Positions 24,401-33,082 of a stretch of 64,000 nucleotides of DNA are shown here, piece after piece (positions within the stretch are counted from its first letter, which is position 1; each line of letters starts with the position of its first letter). The position numbers were made by a program, and so were the translations under genes. Source of the stretch: Cystobacter fuscus (GTDB lineage Bacteria; Myxococcota; Myxococcia; Myxococcales; Myxococcaceae); contig NZ_CP022098.1 of assembly GCF_002305875.1 (NCBI RefSeq), positions 6,386,001-6,450,000 on the forward strand, in the 5' to 3' direction. The notes under the pieces were generated by a model, which was not told the origin of the DNA, ran no database searches, and saw only the letters and a list, made by a program, of their open reading frames with translations.

Positions 24401-25006
24401 TCATTCGGACCAGACGAGCGCCAGGTCCAGCTCGACGGCCTCGAAGGGCTCGGCGCGGACGCGGCCCTCGCCGGTGAAGCACTCGCCGCGCCGCCACTGG
24501 CCCTCGGCGAGCTGGAAGAGTTCGAGCGTCCGCGTGAGGGGATCCACATGCCACAAGTGCCGCACGCCCTCGCGAGCGTAGGTGCGCATCTTCGGCCCCT
24601 GGTCCACGCGCCGCGTGCCCGGGGAGAGGATCTCGCAGGCCCAGTCCGGAACGAGTTCATAATGCGCGGGAGCGTCCGCGCCACCGACGGCACGGGGCAG
24701 CCGCTCACGCCGCCATCCGGCGAGGTCCGGCACGACCTTGTCCGGACGTGGGCCGAGATGGAGTTCGGGCTCGGCGAGGAGGACCCATCCGCCGGGCCCG
24801 TCCTTGCCGAACTTGAAGGGCCCCGAGAGCAGGCCCGCGAGGTTGTAGTAGACGTTGGCGTGGGGCCGGGCTGGACGGGGGCTGAGGTGCAGTTCCCCCT
24901 CGAGGATCTCCGCCACCAGTTCCTCGGGGGCCGACTGAAAGGCCGCCTCGACGGACGGGGCGTTGCGCCCGGTGGACTCGGACTCGGGAGTGCGGCGGAG
25001 GGCCAT
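24401..25006 (-). CDS. Uma2-family (DUF820) restriction-endonuclease-fold protein
   Basis: About 201 aa from ATG 25006; the start is uncertain and an in-frame ATG exists at 25132. The core has the Uma2 sequence pattern: EELVAEILEGELHLSPRP, HANVYYNLAGLL, the active-site-type VVPDLAGW aspartate, and WACEILSPGTRRVDQGPKMR with TYAREGVRHLWHVDP. These residues form the PD-(D/E)xK nuclease core, though most family members have no known activity. The C-terminus holds a beta-hairpin ending in ELDLALVW. It is a single gene. Confidence 0.82.
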   Translation of the reverse strand: MALRRTPESESTGRNAPSVEAAFQSAPEELVAEILEGELHLSPRPARPHANVYYNLAGLLSGPFKFGKDGPGGWVLLAEPELHLGPRPDKVVPDLAGWRRERLPRAVGGADAPAHYELVPDWACEILSPGTRRVDQGPKMRTYAREGVRHLWHVDPLTRTLELFQLAEGQWRRGECFTGEGRVRAEPFEAVELDLALVWSE

Positions 25007-25197
25007 GGATGAAGAATGTCGCATGCCCCTCGCGTGGTGCAACGCGAAGGCCATGACGTGTCTCATCGTGTACAGCTCCCCTACATCCCAGGTCATCAGC
25101 TCCGACGCCCGTCGAGCGCCCTTCCCTGTCATCCAGCCGCTACCGCTCTCGCGACACGCCGCTTCTGCTAACGTGCCTGGAAGGGGGGGTTCTGGCG

Positions 25198-25848
25198 ATG
25201 ACCAAGACCCATGTCGTCAAACAGGGCGAGTGCCTCTTGCTGATTGCGCGGCGCCATGGCTTCGCGGACTACAAGAAGCTCTACGAGCACCCGGACAACG
25301 CGGAGCTGCGCGAGAAGCGCCCCAATCCCCACGTCCTCTTCCCCGGGGACGAGATCGTCATTCCGAAGCCCACCTCCGCGAAGGGCATGACGGTGAGTCT
25401 CTCCACCGGTCAGTCCCACCGCATCGTCCTTCAACTGAGGACACGGCTGGTGAGACTCGCCCTCAAGGACGCCGAGGGAAAGCCCCTGGCCAACACGCCC
25501 TACACGCTCACCCTCGGGAATGAGCCGCGAGAGGGAAGAACCAACGACCAGGGGCTCCTCGAGCAGAGGGTTCCATACGCCGCGACCCGCGCCCTGCTCC
25601 AATGCGACGGGAGGAGCTGGCAACTCGAACTGGGACACCTCAACCCACTGGAGAGCGTGCCGGACGAGAGCATCTCGGGGGCGGAGGCCCGGCTCATCAA
25701 CCTGGGCTACGGGCTTGAGCCCACGGGCCAGATGACGCCAGCGCTGCGCAGCGCCATCCGCGCCTTCCAGCATCGGAGCGGCCTCGAGCTCACCGGCCGC
25801 CTGGATGAAACCACGCTCAAGAAGCTCACCGAGCTGCACGGAAGCTGA
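25198..25848 (+). CDS. LysM and peptidoglycan-binding-domain protein
   Basis: 216 aa, no signal peptide. Residues 4-57 are a LysM domain (HVVKQGECLLLIARRHGF ... HVLFPGDEIVIPKP). The middle (about 65-135) is a small beta-domain, LALKDAEGKPLANTPYTLTL, of the kind used to carry cargo in secreted spikes and effectors. The C-terminal 60 residues are a PG_binding_1 domain (GAEARLINLGYG ... LRSAIRAFQHRSGLELTGRL). A 762-aa partner begins 24 nt downstream. The pair looks like a cell-wall-targeting module, but no secretion apparatus genes are in the window. Confidence 0.85.
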   Translation: MTKTHVVKQGECLLLIARRHGFADYKKLYEHPDNAELREKRPNPHVLFPGDEIVIPKPTSAKGMTVSLSTGQSHRIVLQLRTRLVRLALKDAEGKPLANTPYTLTLGNEPREGRTNDQGLLEQRVPYAATRALLQCDGRSWQLELGHLNPLESVPDESISGAEARLINLGYGLEPTGQMTPALRSAIRAFQHRSGLELTGRLDETTLKKLTELHGS

Positions 25849-25872
25849 GCCCGCCTCCAGCCGAGGATTTCG

Positions 25873-28161
25873 ATGGCAGTCAAGGCCGTGACCAAGAAGA
25901 CCCGAGCCCCACCCAAGCAGGGTGCTCCTCAGGCGAAACCAGCCGCCACCGAGCCTCAGCCCCAGCCAGGAGAGGCGCAGGCCGGGCAGGCGGACCCCCC
26001 CAAGAAGGCCGCCGTGCCAACGGTCACCGAGAACGAGGCGCACCACGCGACCCTCCAGGAGACGAAATGCTCGGATTGCGTGGTCGGCCTGCTCAAGCAG
26101 TACACCAGCGAGAGCCTCCGGGCACAGAAGAAGCTCGACCCGACCAACCAGAAGTACCACCTCCAGGACAACGAGGAGATCGAGTTCCTCCGCGCGAAGC
26201 CGCTCACGCTCCAGTTCGTGGGACTGCGCCGGGAGCGCTCCATCTCGAACAAGTTCGATGACCTGCTGATCGTGCTTTACGACCCCGCCCTGCTGAAGGA
26301 GGGAGAGAAGACCGTCCTGGAGGATCCGGAACTGCGCCCGGAGAACCTGGCGAATGCACAGGGATTCGTGGACAAGATCCTCTCGGACAAGGATCGCCCG
26401 CCCCTGAAGAACTGGCCCCTCCCGGGGACGGATGTCTCATGCCTTCAGTGCATGCACTGGCGGGTGCTCACCTTTCCCATCACCACGGAGCCTGGGTACG
26501 ACCCCAAAGCGCCCCACACCAAGAAGGATGCACAGGGAAAACAGCTCCCCAACTTCGACGACCTTTCCCTGCTTCCAGATGAGGTCGGCGCGGTCGCTCC
26601 CGGCATCTACAACAACTCCTACCGGGTGGGATTGCACCTGGGAGCGCGCAAGCCCCCCAACTCCTTCGCCGCACTCCAGCTCATCCTCGATTCGATTCCC
26701 GCCCGGCGGCGCTACCCCATCGGCCGCTTCCTGAAACGCGCGGAGAGCGCGTTCAACAAGGGGACGGACGACGACATCCGAAAGGCGCTCATCCGAAAGG
26801 ACGCCAAGGCCCAGAAGGAACTCATCGCCAGCATCCAGGAAGAGTTCAAGGAGATGAAGCGCGGAACGAAGGCCGAAAAGGCCGCCTTCGACAAAGCGGT
26901 GAAGAAAGAACTCGACACACGCAACCGTGAGTCCTACGCGCCCAAGCTCCTCGAACTTCGGACGAACGCGGCCAAGGCCGTGCTCAACGCGCTCAAGGCC
27001 CGGATCGGCGGGAACGAGCGGTACATCCGGCTCGAGGCACCCAGCGGCGCCGAGACACAGGATTTCGACAAGGAGGGCAACCAGGTCTCGAGCATGGAAG
27101 TGGCGGATGACGACACCTCGCCCATCCGGGTGTGCGTCCGGCTCGTCTTCAAGTCTCCGCCCCCGACATCGAGCCCCTCCACGGCCGTTGGCGCCTCTGC
27201 GACAACTCCCCCGCCGCCCAGGACGTTGACGCTGACGAAGGATGACGTGCTCGTGACCTTTGGCACCGCGGCTGGCACGAACATGCACCGCTCGGCCAGG
27301 GAAGAAGGAGGGGCCTGGGGAAAGAATCGCGAGGTGAACAACTGGTCCGAAGGTTGTCAGGTGTTCCGTTCTCCCAATGACTTCCGTCACTTCATGCGGA
27401 TGGCCATGCTGTCCAAGCGCGTGCATTGCCCATCCCGCACCGACAAATGCTGCGCGAAGCTCACCGTGGAAGACGTGGAGAAGGGCATCGGAGCGAACAT
27501 GACCGCTTACATCAGCGGTTGTCCCGATGAGTTCGCGAAGAGTGCGGAGCCGGCACTCCGGACAGGTTTTTCCCCACCAACGTCCGCCGAAACGTCTGCG
27601 CCCAACGAGCCGAAGGCCGCTGCGACTCCCGACTCCAAGAGACTCCGAGAAGCAGTCGAAAAGCTCTTCGCCGAGAGCAAAAGTCACCAGGAGTTCACCA
27701 GTCAGGTGGAGAAGGCCTACTGGAAACAATTCCCCTCGGAGAAATACTACAACAAGAACACCTATTCACTGCTCCAGAACTACGCGCGGGAGAAGGTGCT
27801 CAGTGCATTGAGCGACAAGAGCACCGAAGAGGACATCAAGAAGGCCGCCGACGCGAGCATCGAGGAATTCACCAAGAAGCTGATTGAGACCAAGGACGCC
27901 TGGGTGAAGAGTAATTATGCTCGCGAGATCGAAGACAGGTACGAGGAGTACCTTGTAGATGGACTTGAGCCATGTGATTTCGGCACCTGCGGCTTCAAGT
28001 TCGATTACATGCTGGCCGAGACCACCCGAACCAACATGGAGGCGTTCGTATCGAAACTGGGAGACCGCGACTGGAACTCCTTGTACCCCCAGGACGCATC
28101 ACCACCCGCGCCCAAGCCCCCAAAACCAGCGGTGCCGCGTGTTAAATCGCCCGCGAAGTAG
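25873..28161 (+). CDS. Large protein with a split L,D-transpeptidase-like motif, partner of the LysM protein
   Basis: 762 aa with no signal peptide and a disordered Pro/Ala/Lys N-terminus. Two separated segments look like halves of one domain. PGIYNNSYRVGLHLG (about 243-257) precedes a charged helical insert of nearly 200 residues; then come TNMHRS (H472) and VNNWSEGCQVF (C495). The His...S-x-G-C-Q arrangement resembles the L,D-transpeptidase-like cysteine site of phage and effector proteins. Cysteine pairs (CSDC, CLQC, CPSRTDKCC) suggest metal or disulphide sites. The last 150 residues are helical. The gene has lower GC and more A/T-ending codons than its neighbours, pointing to import. The function is inferred only. 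Confidence 0.7.
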   Translation: MAVKAVTKKTRAPPKQGAPQAKPAATEPQPQPGEAQAGQADPPKKAAVPTVTENEAHHATLQETKCSDCVVGLLKQYTSESLRAQKKLDPTNQKYHLQDNEEIEFLRAKPLTLQFVGLRRERSISNKFDDLLIVLYDPALLKEGEKTVLEDPELRPENLANAQGFVDKILSDKDRPPLKNWPLPGTDVSCLQCMHWRVLTFPITTEPGYDPKAPHTKKDAQGKQLPNFDDLSLLPDEVGAVAPGIYNNSYRVGLHLGARKPPNSFAALQLILDSIPARRRYPIGRFLKRAESAFNKGTDDDIRKALIRKDAKAQKELIASIQEEFKEMKRGTKAEKAAFDKAVKKELDTRNRESYAPKLLELRTNAAKAVLNALKARIGGNERYIRLEAPSGAETQDFDKEGNQVSSMEVADDDTSPIRVCVRLVFKSPPPTSSPSTAVGASATTPPPPRTLTLTKDDVLVTFGTAAGTNMHRSAREEGGAWGKNREVNNWSEGCQVFRSPNDFRHFMRMAMLSKRVHCPSRTDKCCAKLTVEDVEKGIGANMTAYISGCPDEFAKSAEPALRTGFSPPTSAETSAPNEPKAAATPDSKRLREAVEKLFAESKSHQEFTSQVEKAYWKQFPSEKYYNKNTYSLLQNYAREKVLSALSDKSTEEDIKKAADASIEEFTKKLIETKDAWVKSNYAREIEDRYEEYLVDGLEPCDFGTCGFKFDYMLAETTRTNMEAFVSKLGDRDWNSLYPQDASPPAPKPPKPAVPRVKSPAK

Positions 28162-28194
28162 ATTGGCACCTTGGCGGACCGGAACGCACTCCGC

Positions 28195-29187
28195 TCAAGG
28201 CGGAGTCTCTTCCCTGTATTTCAGATCGAGTTCCAAGATCCTCCACTGCCCATCGACCATGCGCCATCGAATCCTGAAGTTCGCGAATGCGTCGGGTTGC
28301 TTGGGAGGAAGAAGGGGATCGAACACGTAGCCCATTCCGCGCGGGGCCGGTGTAAGCCGGAACAACTCGCTTTGTACCCAGGCGCCGGCCCTATCCTCGT
28401 AGAGCGCGTGCCGTTCATCACCCCATTCACTGAGGGGCTTCTTGCGCAGATCGGACGCCTGTACCGGTGAACGCAGTGGCCCATCGTGGGGAACCTTCTG
28501 GTAGGTCCGGAGCCATGCAGGCTCGTCACCCTCCTTGGACGGCAGAAGATGTTGGACAGGTGTCGACTGGCTCATGAACACCGCGAGCGTGGGAGCGAGT
28601 TCCTTGCCCTGTCCCCGGAACGACTTCTCCGCGTCCCGGAACACCGGGATGAAGTTGGCGATGCACAGGTCGCGGTACTTCTTCCCGGGCCAGACCGAGA
28701 CAACCGTCAGCCGCGCCGAGAGAACAGCCAACTTCCTCGCATAGGCCACGTAGATGGACCCACCGGCGGGGAAGTTGCGTGGGAACTCGAACTCGTAGTT
28801 CAGCTGTTTGTTTTCCTCGAGCTTCAGCTCCAGCCGAGCCTTTCTCGGGCGGGCATTGGCTTGGTAGAGCTTCGGGGATTTGGGATTGCCGGGTGTCACC
28901 AGGAAGGCCTCCACCGGAGTTCCCGGCGGGAAGCCCAGCTCGACCCACTCCCCCACGCCATTGCCCTTCACACCCTCGGCCCAGATTGTTCCCGGGTCCT
29001 CATCGAGAAGGTTGGCGGGTGCATACCGGCCGGCGTTCTTCGCATCCTCCAACACCGAGGACGCCGTCACGGTGATGGGCACCTCGTGCAGCGTCACCTG
29101 CGCCGTGGGGTTGACCGTCTGCGCGGCGGCCTCGAGCCCCAGCAGCACATAGCCCAAGGCCACCCACCTGGCGCTCCACGCACGCAT
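28195..29187 (-). CDS. Secreted protein with an NADase-type glycan-binding (discoidin-like) domain
   Basis: 330 aa. A signal peptide (ALGYVLLGLEAAAQ) is followed by a discoidin-like beta-domain with the signature I associate with 'NADase-type glycan-binding' modules: YAPANLLDEDPGTIWAEG, VKGNGVGEWVELGF and YQANARPRKARLELK. The C-terminal half (LRTYQKVPHDGPLRSPVQAS ... FANFRIRWRMVDGQWRILEL) is an unrecognised alpha/beta region with a terminal beta-hairpin. It probably binds surface sugars outside the inner membrane. It is convergent with the 762-aa gene, 33 nt apart. Confidence 0.75.
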   Translation of the reverse strand: MRAWSARWVALGYVLLGLEAAAQTVNPTAQVTLHEVPITVTASSVLEDAKNAGRYAPANLLDEDPGTIWAEGVKGNGVGEWVELGFPPGTPVEAFLVTPGNPKSPKLYQANARPRKARLELKLEENKQLNYEFEFPRNFPAGGSIYVAYARKLAVLSARLTVVSVWPGKKYRDLCIANFIPVFRDAEKSFRGQGKELAPTLAVFMSQSTPVQHLLPSKEGDEPAWLRTYQKVPHDGPLRSPVQASDLRKKPLSEWGDERHALYEDRAGAWVQSELFRLTPAPRGMGYVFDPLLPPKQPDAFANFRIRWRMVDGQWRILELDLKYREETPP

Positions 29188-29267
29188 ACCGCCCTCCCCA
29201 GCAACGAGGCGCGGGCACTCTCACGCGCCACGGACTCCCCTCCCCCAGGGCCAGGCCCTCCCGGCCG

Positions 29268-29999
29268 CTACACCCCGAGGAACAGGCGCTTGCCGAAGTT
29301 GAGCGCGAGCGAGGCGTCGAAGATCTTCTGCGCCGCCGACTCGATGTCGTACTCCACCCGGATGTACTCCACCGTGCGCGCGCCCGTGTCGCAGATGACG
29401 AAGCACGCCCGGTTGTCGTAGTCGCGCGGCTGCCCCACGCTGCCCACCGAGATGATGTACTTGTAGCCCCGGCGGATGCCGAACTTCTGCGCCACCACGT
29501 CATGCACCTCGCCATTGCCGATGGCGAACGCCTTGCACAGGTGGCTGTGCCCGATGAACGTCACCTCGGGCAGGTGCTCCACGTACGGCGCGAGCTCGCG
29601 CGCCTGCTCCAACGCGAAGATGTACTCGTACGCCCGCGGCTCCACCGGCGAGCCGTGACAGAAGCCCACGTCCCCAATCCGGTACGTGTAGGGCAGCGTC
29701 TTGAGCCACTCCATGTTCTCGTCGGACAGCACGCTCGCGCTCCAGTCGAGCGCGTGCCGGGCGGCGTCGTAGTAGTACGAGTAGTCCATGCGCCCGGCCA
29801 CCGCCGCGTCGTGGTTGCCCAGCAGCGTCACCTCCGTCACCGAGCGCACCAGGTCGCAGCACGCGTTGGGCGAGGCGCCGTATCCCACGATGTCGCCCAG
29901 CGACACGATCCGGTCCACCTTCTGCTCTTCCGTGACGCGCAGGACCTGCGTGAGAGCCTCGATGTTGGAATGGATGTCGGAGATGATCGCGATTCGCAT
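29268..29999 (-). CDS. Calcineurin-type metallophosphoesterase
   Basis: 243 aa, complete. The metal-binding motifs appear in order: IISDIHSN, SLGDIVGYG, LLGNHD, FCHGS and FIGHSHLCKAF. This is the YfcE/MJ0936-like small phosphoesterase group that hydrolyses phosphodiesters, including some cyclic nucleotides. It is cytoplasmic. It begins 12 nt after the PilZ gene on the same strand, so it may be co-expressed with a c-di-GMP sensor. The substrate cannot be read from the sequence. Confidence 0.9.
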   Translation of the reverse strand: MRIAIISDIHSNIEALTQVLRVTEEQKVDRIVSLGDIVGYGASPNACCDLVRSVTEVTLLGNHDAAVAGRMDYSYYYDAARHALDWSASVLSDENMEWLKTLPYTYRIGDVGFCHGSPVEPRAYEYIFALEQARELAPYVEHLPEVTFIGHSHLCKAFAIGNGEVHDVVAQKFGIRRGYKYIISVGSVGQPRDYDNRACFVICDTGARTVEYIRVEYDIESAAQKIFDASLALNFGKRLFLGV

Positions 30000-30011
30000 G
30001 TGGTGGAGTCT

Positions 30012-30362
30012 CTACGAAAGGCCGAACGGGGGCCCCCGTTGCTCGTTGGAAATGATGCGCCTCAACAAGTCCTGGGCGCCAGAATCCAACCCCTCGAAAC
30101 GCAGGCCCATCCCAGCCGGGCCCTTGTCCTGACGCCGGGACCGATTCCACATCACCGTGGCCTCGGCCGTCACCTCGTGCACCACCCCGCCCCCCAGCCG
30201 CACCCGCGCCCGACGGCCCGCGTCCAGGGGTGTGCTCGTCTGTAGGAACATCCCCCCCTCGCTCAAGTTGGCCACCCGAGCATAGAGGGTGATGTCCTCC
30301 GACTCGCACCAGCAGCGCAGGCGCGAGGTGAACCGCGTGGTCTTCCGGTTATCGATCGGCAC
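30012..30362 (-). CDS. PilZ-domain c-di-GMP-binding protein
   Basis: 116 aa from GTG 30362, which has GGAGG 8 nt upstream; ATG 30419 gives 135 aa but lacks a ribosome site. The whole protein is a PilZ domain: the RKTTR motif (RxxxR) near the N-terminus, NLSEGGMFLQT (N-x-S-x-x-G) and the strand GMGLRFEGLD. Both c-di-GMP-contacting motifs are intact, so binding is expected. It sits between pfkB-type and phosphoesterase genes and has its own promoter candidate at 30447-30480. Confidence 0.88.
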   Translation of the reverse strand: MPIDNRKTTRFTSRLRCWCESEDITLYARVANLSEGGMFLQTSTPLDAGRRARVRLGGGVVHEVTAEATVMWNRSRRQDKGPAGMGLRFEGLDSGAQDLLRRIISNEQRGPPFGLS

Positions 30363-30446
30363 CCCGCTGCCCTCCAGAGCCCGGTTCTCTCGGACCCACC
30401 ATGTCACGGCCCTCCCCATGGTTTCGAGGGAGTCCGGATTAACGGG

Positions 30447-30480
30447 AATCCACTCTAGGTGGATTGTAAAAATCCGTCAA
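30447..30480 (-). promoter_or_regulatory. Promoter with operator-like inverted repeat ahead of the PilZ gene
   Basis: On the minus strand TTGACG (30480-30475) and TAGAGT (30457-30452) are 17 nt apart. A perfect inverted repeat AATCCAC-N5-GTGGATT (30447-30465) covers the -10 element. The arrangement fits a sigma-70 promoter that a repressor could occlude. Confidence 0.55.
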
Positions 30481-30526
30481 GAGGCGATTCCGGGAGGGTC
30501 TGGCGGGCTGGCTGGAGGGGGGCGGG

Positions 30527-31453
30527 TCAGGCGTCGATGACGGGCAGGTCGTCGAAGTGGGTGAGGCGCTTGAACTCGGAGAAGCGCTGGTGGAGGTCGG
30601 AGCGGGAGATTTCGCGCAGGCGCTCGAGGCTGAACTTCTCCACGGTGAAGGAGGCCATGACGCTGCCCATGACCATGGCGCGGCGCAGCATGGGGATGTC
30701 CAGGGAGCCGGCGGCGGTGGCGAGCGTGCCCATGAAGCCGCCGGCGAAGGTGTCTCCGGCACCGGTGGGATCGAACACGTCGGCCAGGGGCATGGCGGGG
30801 CAGACGAAGAGGTGATCCTTCTCCACGAGCATGGCGCCGTACTCGCCGCGCTTGATGACCACGCGCTGGGGGCCCATGGCGAGGATGGCGCGGGCGGCGC
30901 GGATGATGTTGTGCTCGCCGGAGAGCTGGCGCGCCTCGGCGTCGTTGACGAAGAGCAGGTTGACGCGCTCGAGCGTCTTGAGGAGCGCGGGCCGGCTGCC
31001 GTTGATCCAGAAGTTCATGGTGTCGGCGGCCACGAGCCGGGGAGACCTGACCTGGTCCACCACGCGCGCCTGGAGCTCGGGGTGGATGTTGCCGAGCATG
31101 ACGTACTGGGCGTCGCGGTGGCGCTCGGACAACTGGGGCGAGAAGCTCTGGAAGACGTTGAGCTGGGTGTCGAGCGTCTCGGCCTCGTTGAGCTGCCAGC
31201 CGTAGCGGCCCTTCCAGCGGAAGGTGCGGCCCTTCTCGTGGGACACGCCATCGATGTCCACGCCGCGCGCGCGCAGGAAGTCGAGGTGGGCCTGGGGGAA
31301 GTCCTCACCCACCACGGCCACCATCTGCACGGGGGTGAAGAACGAGGCGGCGGTGGAGAAGTAGCTGGCCGAGCCACCGAGGACGTCCTCCTTGAGCCCG
31401 AAGGGGGTTTCCACCGAATCCAGCGCGACCGAGCCAACGACGAGAAGAGACAT
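30527..31453 (-). CDS. PfkB-family sugar/nucleoside kinase
   Basis: 308 aa. PfkB signature 1 region: LGGSASYFSTAASFFTPVQMVAVVG. Signature 2: DPTGAGDTFAGGFMG with the anion hole and catalytic Asp. LLFVNDAEARQL and RVVIKRGEYGAMLV are also family-typical. The enzyme phosphorylates a sugar, nucleoside or similar alcohol using ATP. It lies 93 nt downstream of the mlaD gene and 107 nt upstream of the PilZ promoter. The substrate is unknown. Confidence 0.9.
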   Translation of the reverse strand: MSLLVVGSVALDSVETPFGLKEDVLGGSASYFSTAASFFTPVQMVAVVGEDFPQAHLDFLRARGVDIDGVSHEKGRTFRWKGRYGWQLNEAETLDTQLNVFQSFSPQLSERHRDAQYVMLGNIHPELQARVVDQVRSPRLVAADTMNFWINGSRPALLKTLERVNLLFVNDAEARQLSGEHNIIRAARAILAMGPQRVVIKRGEYGAMLVEKDHLFVCPAMPLADVFDPTGAGDTFAGGFMGTLATAAGSLDIPMLRRAMVMGSVMASFTVEKFSLERLREISRSDLHQRFSEFKRLTHFDDLPVIDA

Positions 31454-31546
31454 GGGCCATCCAGGGGGAGCGGGCCGGCGGACAACGGCACGGGGGGCTC
31501 CCAGGGGCCCGTGCCGAGGCGAGGTACGACTTTTGGGCCGGTCAGG

Positions 31547-33070
31547 TCAAGGGGTGGGAAGGACGGGCAGCAGCGCCTTGAGGTCATCGTCGGTGAAGTA
31601 GAGGCCACCGCCGAAGAAGAAATCCCGGCCGGCGAGCATGCGCCGGGTGTTGATGTCGCGCTGGGGTGCGTTGAGCAGGTCGTCCATGCCCACGGTGACG
31701 AAGATGCGATCGAAGGCCTGGGCCCGGAGCGAGGTGCGGATGCGCGGGTAGCGCAGCTCGTCCACCGAGAAGTTGAAGGCGTCCAGCCTGAGCATCAGGT
31801 GGTCCTTGAAGAAGTGGAAGTCGGCGCCCACGCCGCCCGTGGACTCGATGATGCCGAAGCGCAGCGTGGTGAAGTAGTAGCGCTTGGCGAACTGCGCGCT
31901 GAAGGTGAAGCCCTGGCGGGTGATCTTCTGCTGCTGCAGCACGGGCTCGCCCGAGGAGGGCGGGTTGGTCTGGGTGTAGACCGTCTCGGTGATGCCGCGC
32001 GGATCGTCCACCACCTCCAGCAGGTAGTACTTGTCCGGCCGGGGGGCCAGGCGCACCGACAGGCTGTTCTTCGACGTCTCCTGTCCGGTGAGCCACGTGG
32101 CCTGGAGCCCCACCTCGGTCTGCAGGCCGGTGAGGGTGGAGGCGAGGCTGGACACGTCCTCCACGGTCTCGGCGAGCTTCTGGCCCAGGCGCTCGTCGCT
32201 CAGCAGCGTGCCCACGGCGCCCTCGCCGTTCTTCACCTTGGTGGTGACCTCCTCGATGTTGGCGAGCGAGCGATCCAACCGCTCCATCGTCTTCTTGAGG
32301 CTGGACACGCTGTCCTTGAGGTCCCCTTCCCCGCTGCCGATGATCTGGCGCACCGTGACGAGCACCTCGCGGGTGTCCTGGGTGATGACCTCGATGTTCT
32401 TCACGATGTGGCCGACGCTCTCCTCGTTGGAGTGCGTCATGCCGCGCACGTCCTTGCTCACGCCCTCGAAGTTGCGAAGGATGGCGTCCAGGCGCTCGGA
32501 GCTGGAGCGCACCGTCATGTCCACCGAGTCCGACAGGCGCACCATGTTGTCCACGATGCGCCCGAGCGAGCCCGTGCCCTTCTCGCCGCCGAGCACGTCG
32601 CGCAGCGCGCCCGTCACCTGCTGGATGTCCTCGGTGATCTGACTGAGCGAGGCGAAGGCGGCCTCCATGCCCTGCACGTCCACCACCTTGCGGATCTCCT
32701 CGCCGTCCTTGAGCGGCGGGGTCATCTCGGTGCCGGGGTTCAAGTCCAGCAGGTAGTCGCCGAGCAGCGACTCGGAGCGTTTGATGAGGGCGGCGTCCTG
32801 GTGGAGCACCACGTCGCGGCGCACGCGCACGGTCACCTTGGCGCGGGTGCCCTCCAGGGTGACGCCCGTCACCTCGCCCACGGGGATGCCGGCGATCTGG
32901 ATGCGGCTCTTGGTGCCCAGACCCGAGGCATCGCGGAAGTAGGCGTGGGCCTCCATGGCCTCGTCCCTGCCCATGCCGCCCTTGCGGGTGAAGAGGATGA
33001 AGGCCATGAGGCATCCTCCGGCGATGAGCACCAGCAGACCGACGCGGAAGGGTGTGACGAAGCGCTTCAC
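31547..33070 (-). CDS. mlaD: MlaD-type MCE-domain protein with a long C-terminal extension
   Basis: 507 aa, much longer than E. coli MlaD (about 180 aa). One N-terminal membrane helix (FRVGLLVLIAGGCLMAFILF) precedes a single MCE domain (YFRDASGLGTKSRIQIAGIPVGEV ... SLLGDYLLDLNPG). A long helical region of heptad-like repeats follows (about 120-310). The last 190 residues are beta-rich (KYYLLEVVDDPRG, FSAQFAKRYYFTTLRFGIIE, GLYFTDDDLKALL), like outer-membrane beta-sheets. The MCE part forms the hexameric lipid channel on the MlaFE permease. It is 12 nt downstream of mlaF in an E-F-D operon. Confidence 0.9.
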   Translation of the reverse strand: MKRFVTPFRVGLLVLIAGGCLMAFILFTRKGGMGRDEAMEAHAYFRDASGLGTKSRIQIAGIPVGEVTGVTLEGTRAKVTVRVRRDVVLHQDAALIKRSESLLGDYLLDLNPGTEMTPPLKDGEEIRKVVDVQGMEAAFASLSQITEDIQQVTGALRDVLGGEKGTGSLGRIVDNMVRLSDSVDMTVRSSSERLDAILRNFEGVSKDVRGMTHSNEESVGHIVKNIEVITQDTREVLVTVRQIIGSGEGDLKDSVSSLKKTMERLDRSLANIEEVTTKVKNGEGAVGTLLSDERLGQKLAETVEDVSSLASTLTGLQTEVGLQATWLTGQETSKNSLSVRLAPRPDKYYLLEVVDDPRGITETVYTQTNPPSSGEPVLQQQKITRQGFTFSAQFAKRYYFTTLRFGIIESTGGVGADFHFFKDHLMLRLDAFNFSVDELRYPRIRTSLRAQAFDRIFVTVGMDDLLNAPQRDINTRRMLAGRDFFFGGGLYFTDDDLKALLPVLPTP

Positions 33071-33082
33071 CGGGAGTGACTC

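Noticed and set aside
25198-28161. A type VI secretion locus
   Set aside because: No Tss, VgrG, Hcp or sheath gene is in the window; only peptidoglycan-binding and transpeptidase-like motifs support a link, so the label would be unfounded.
30557-33079. 840-residue open frame on the plus strand
   Set aside because: It is antisense to pfkB and mlaD, which have clear family motifs; its composition is the usual His/Ala/Gly/Leu/Arg of antisense frames.
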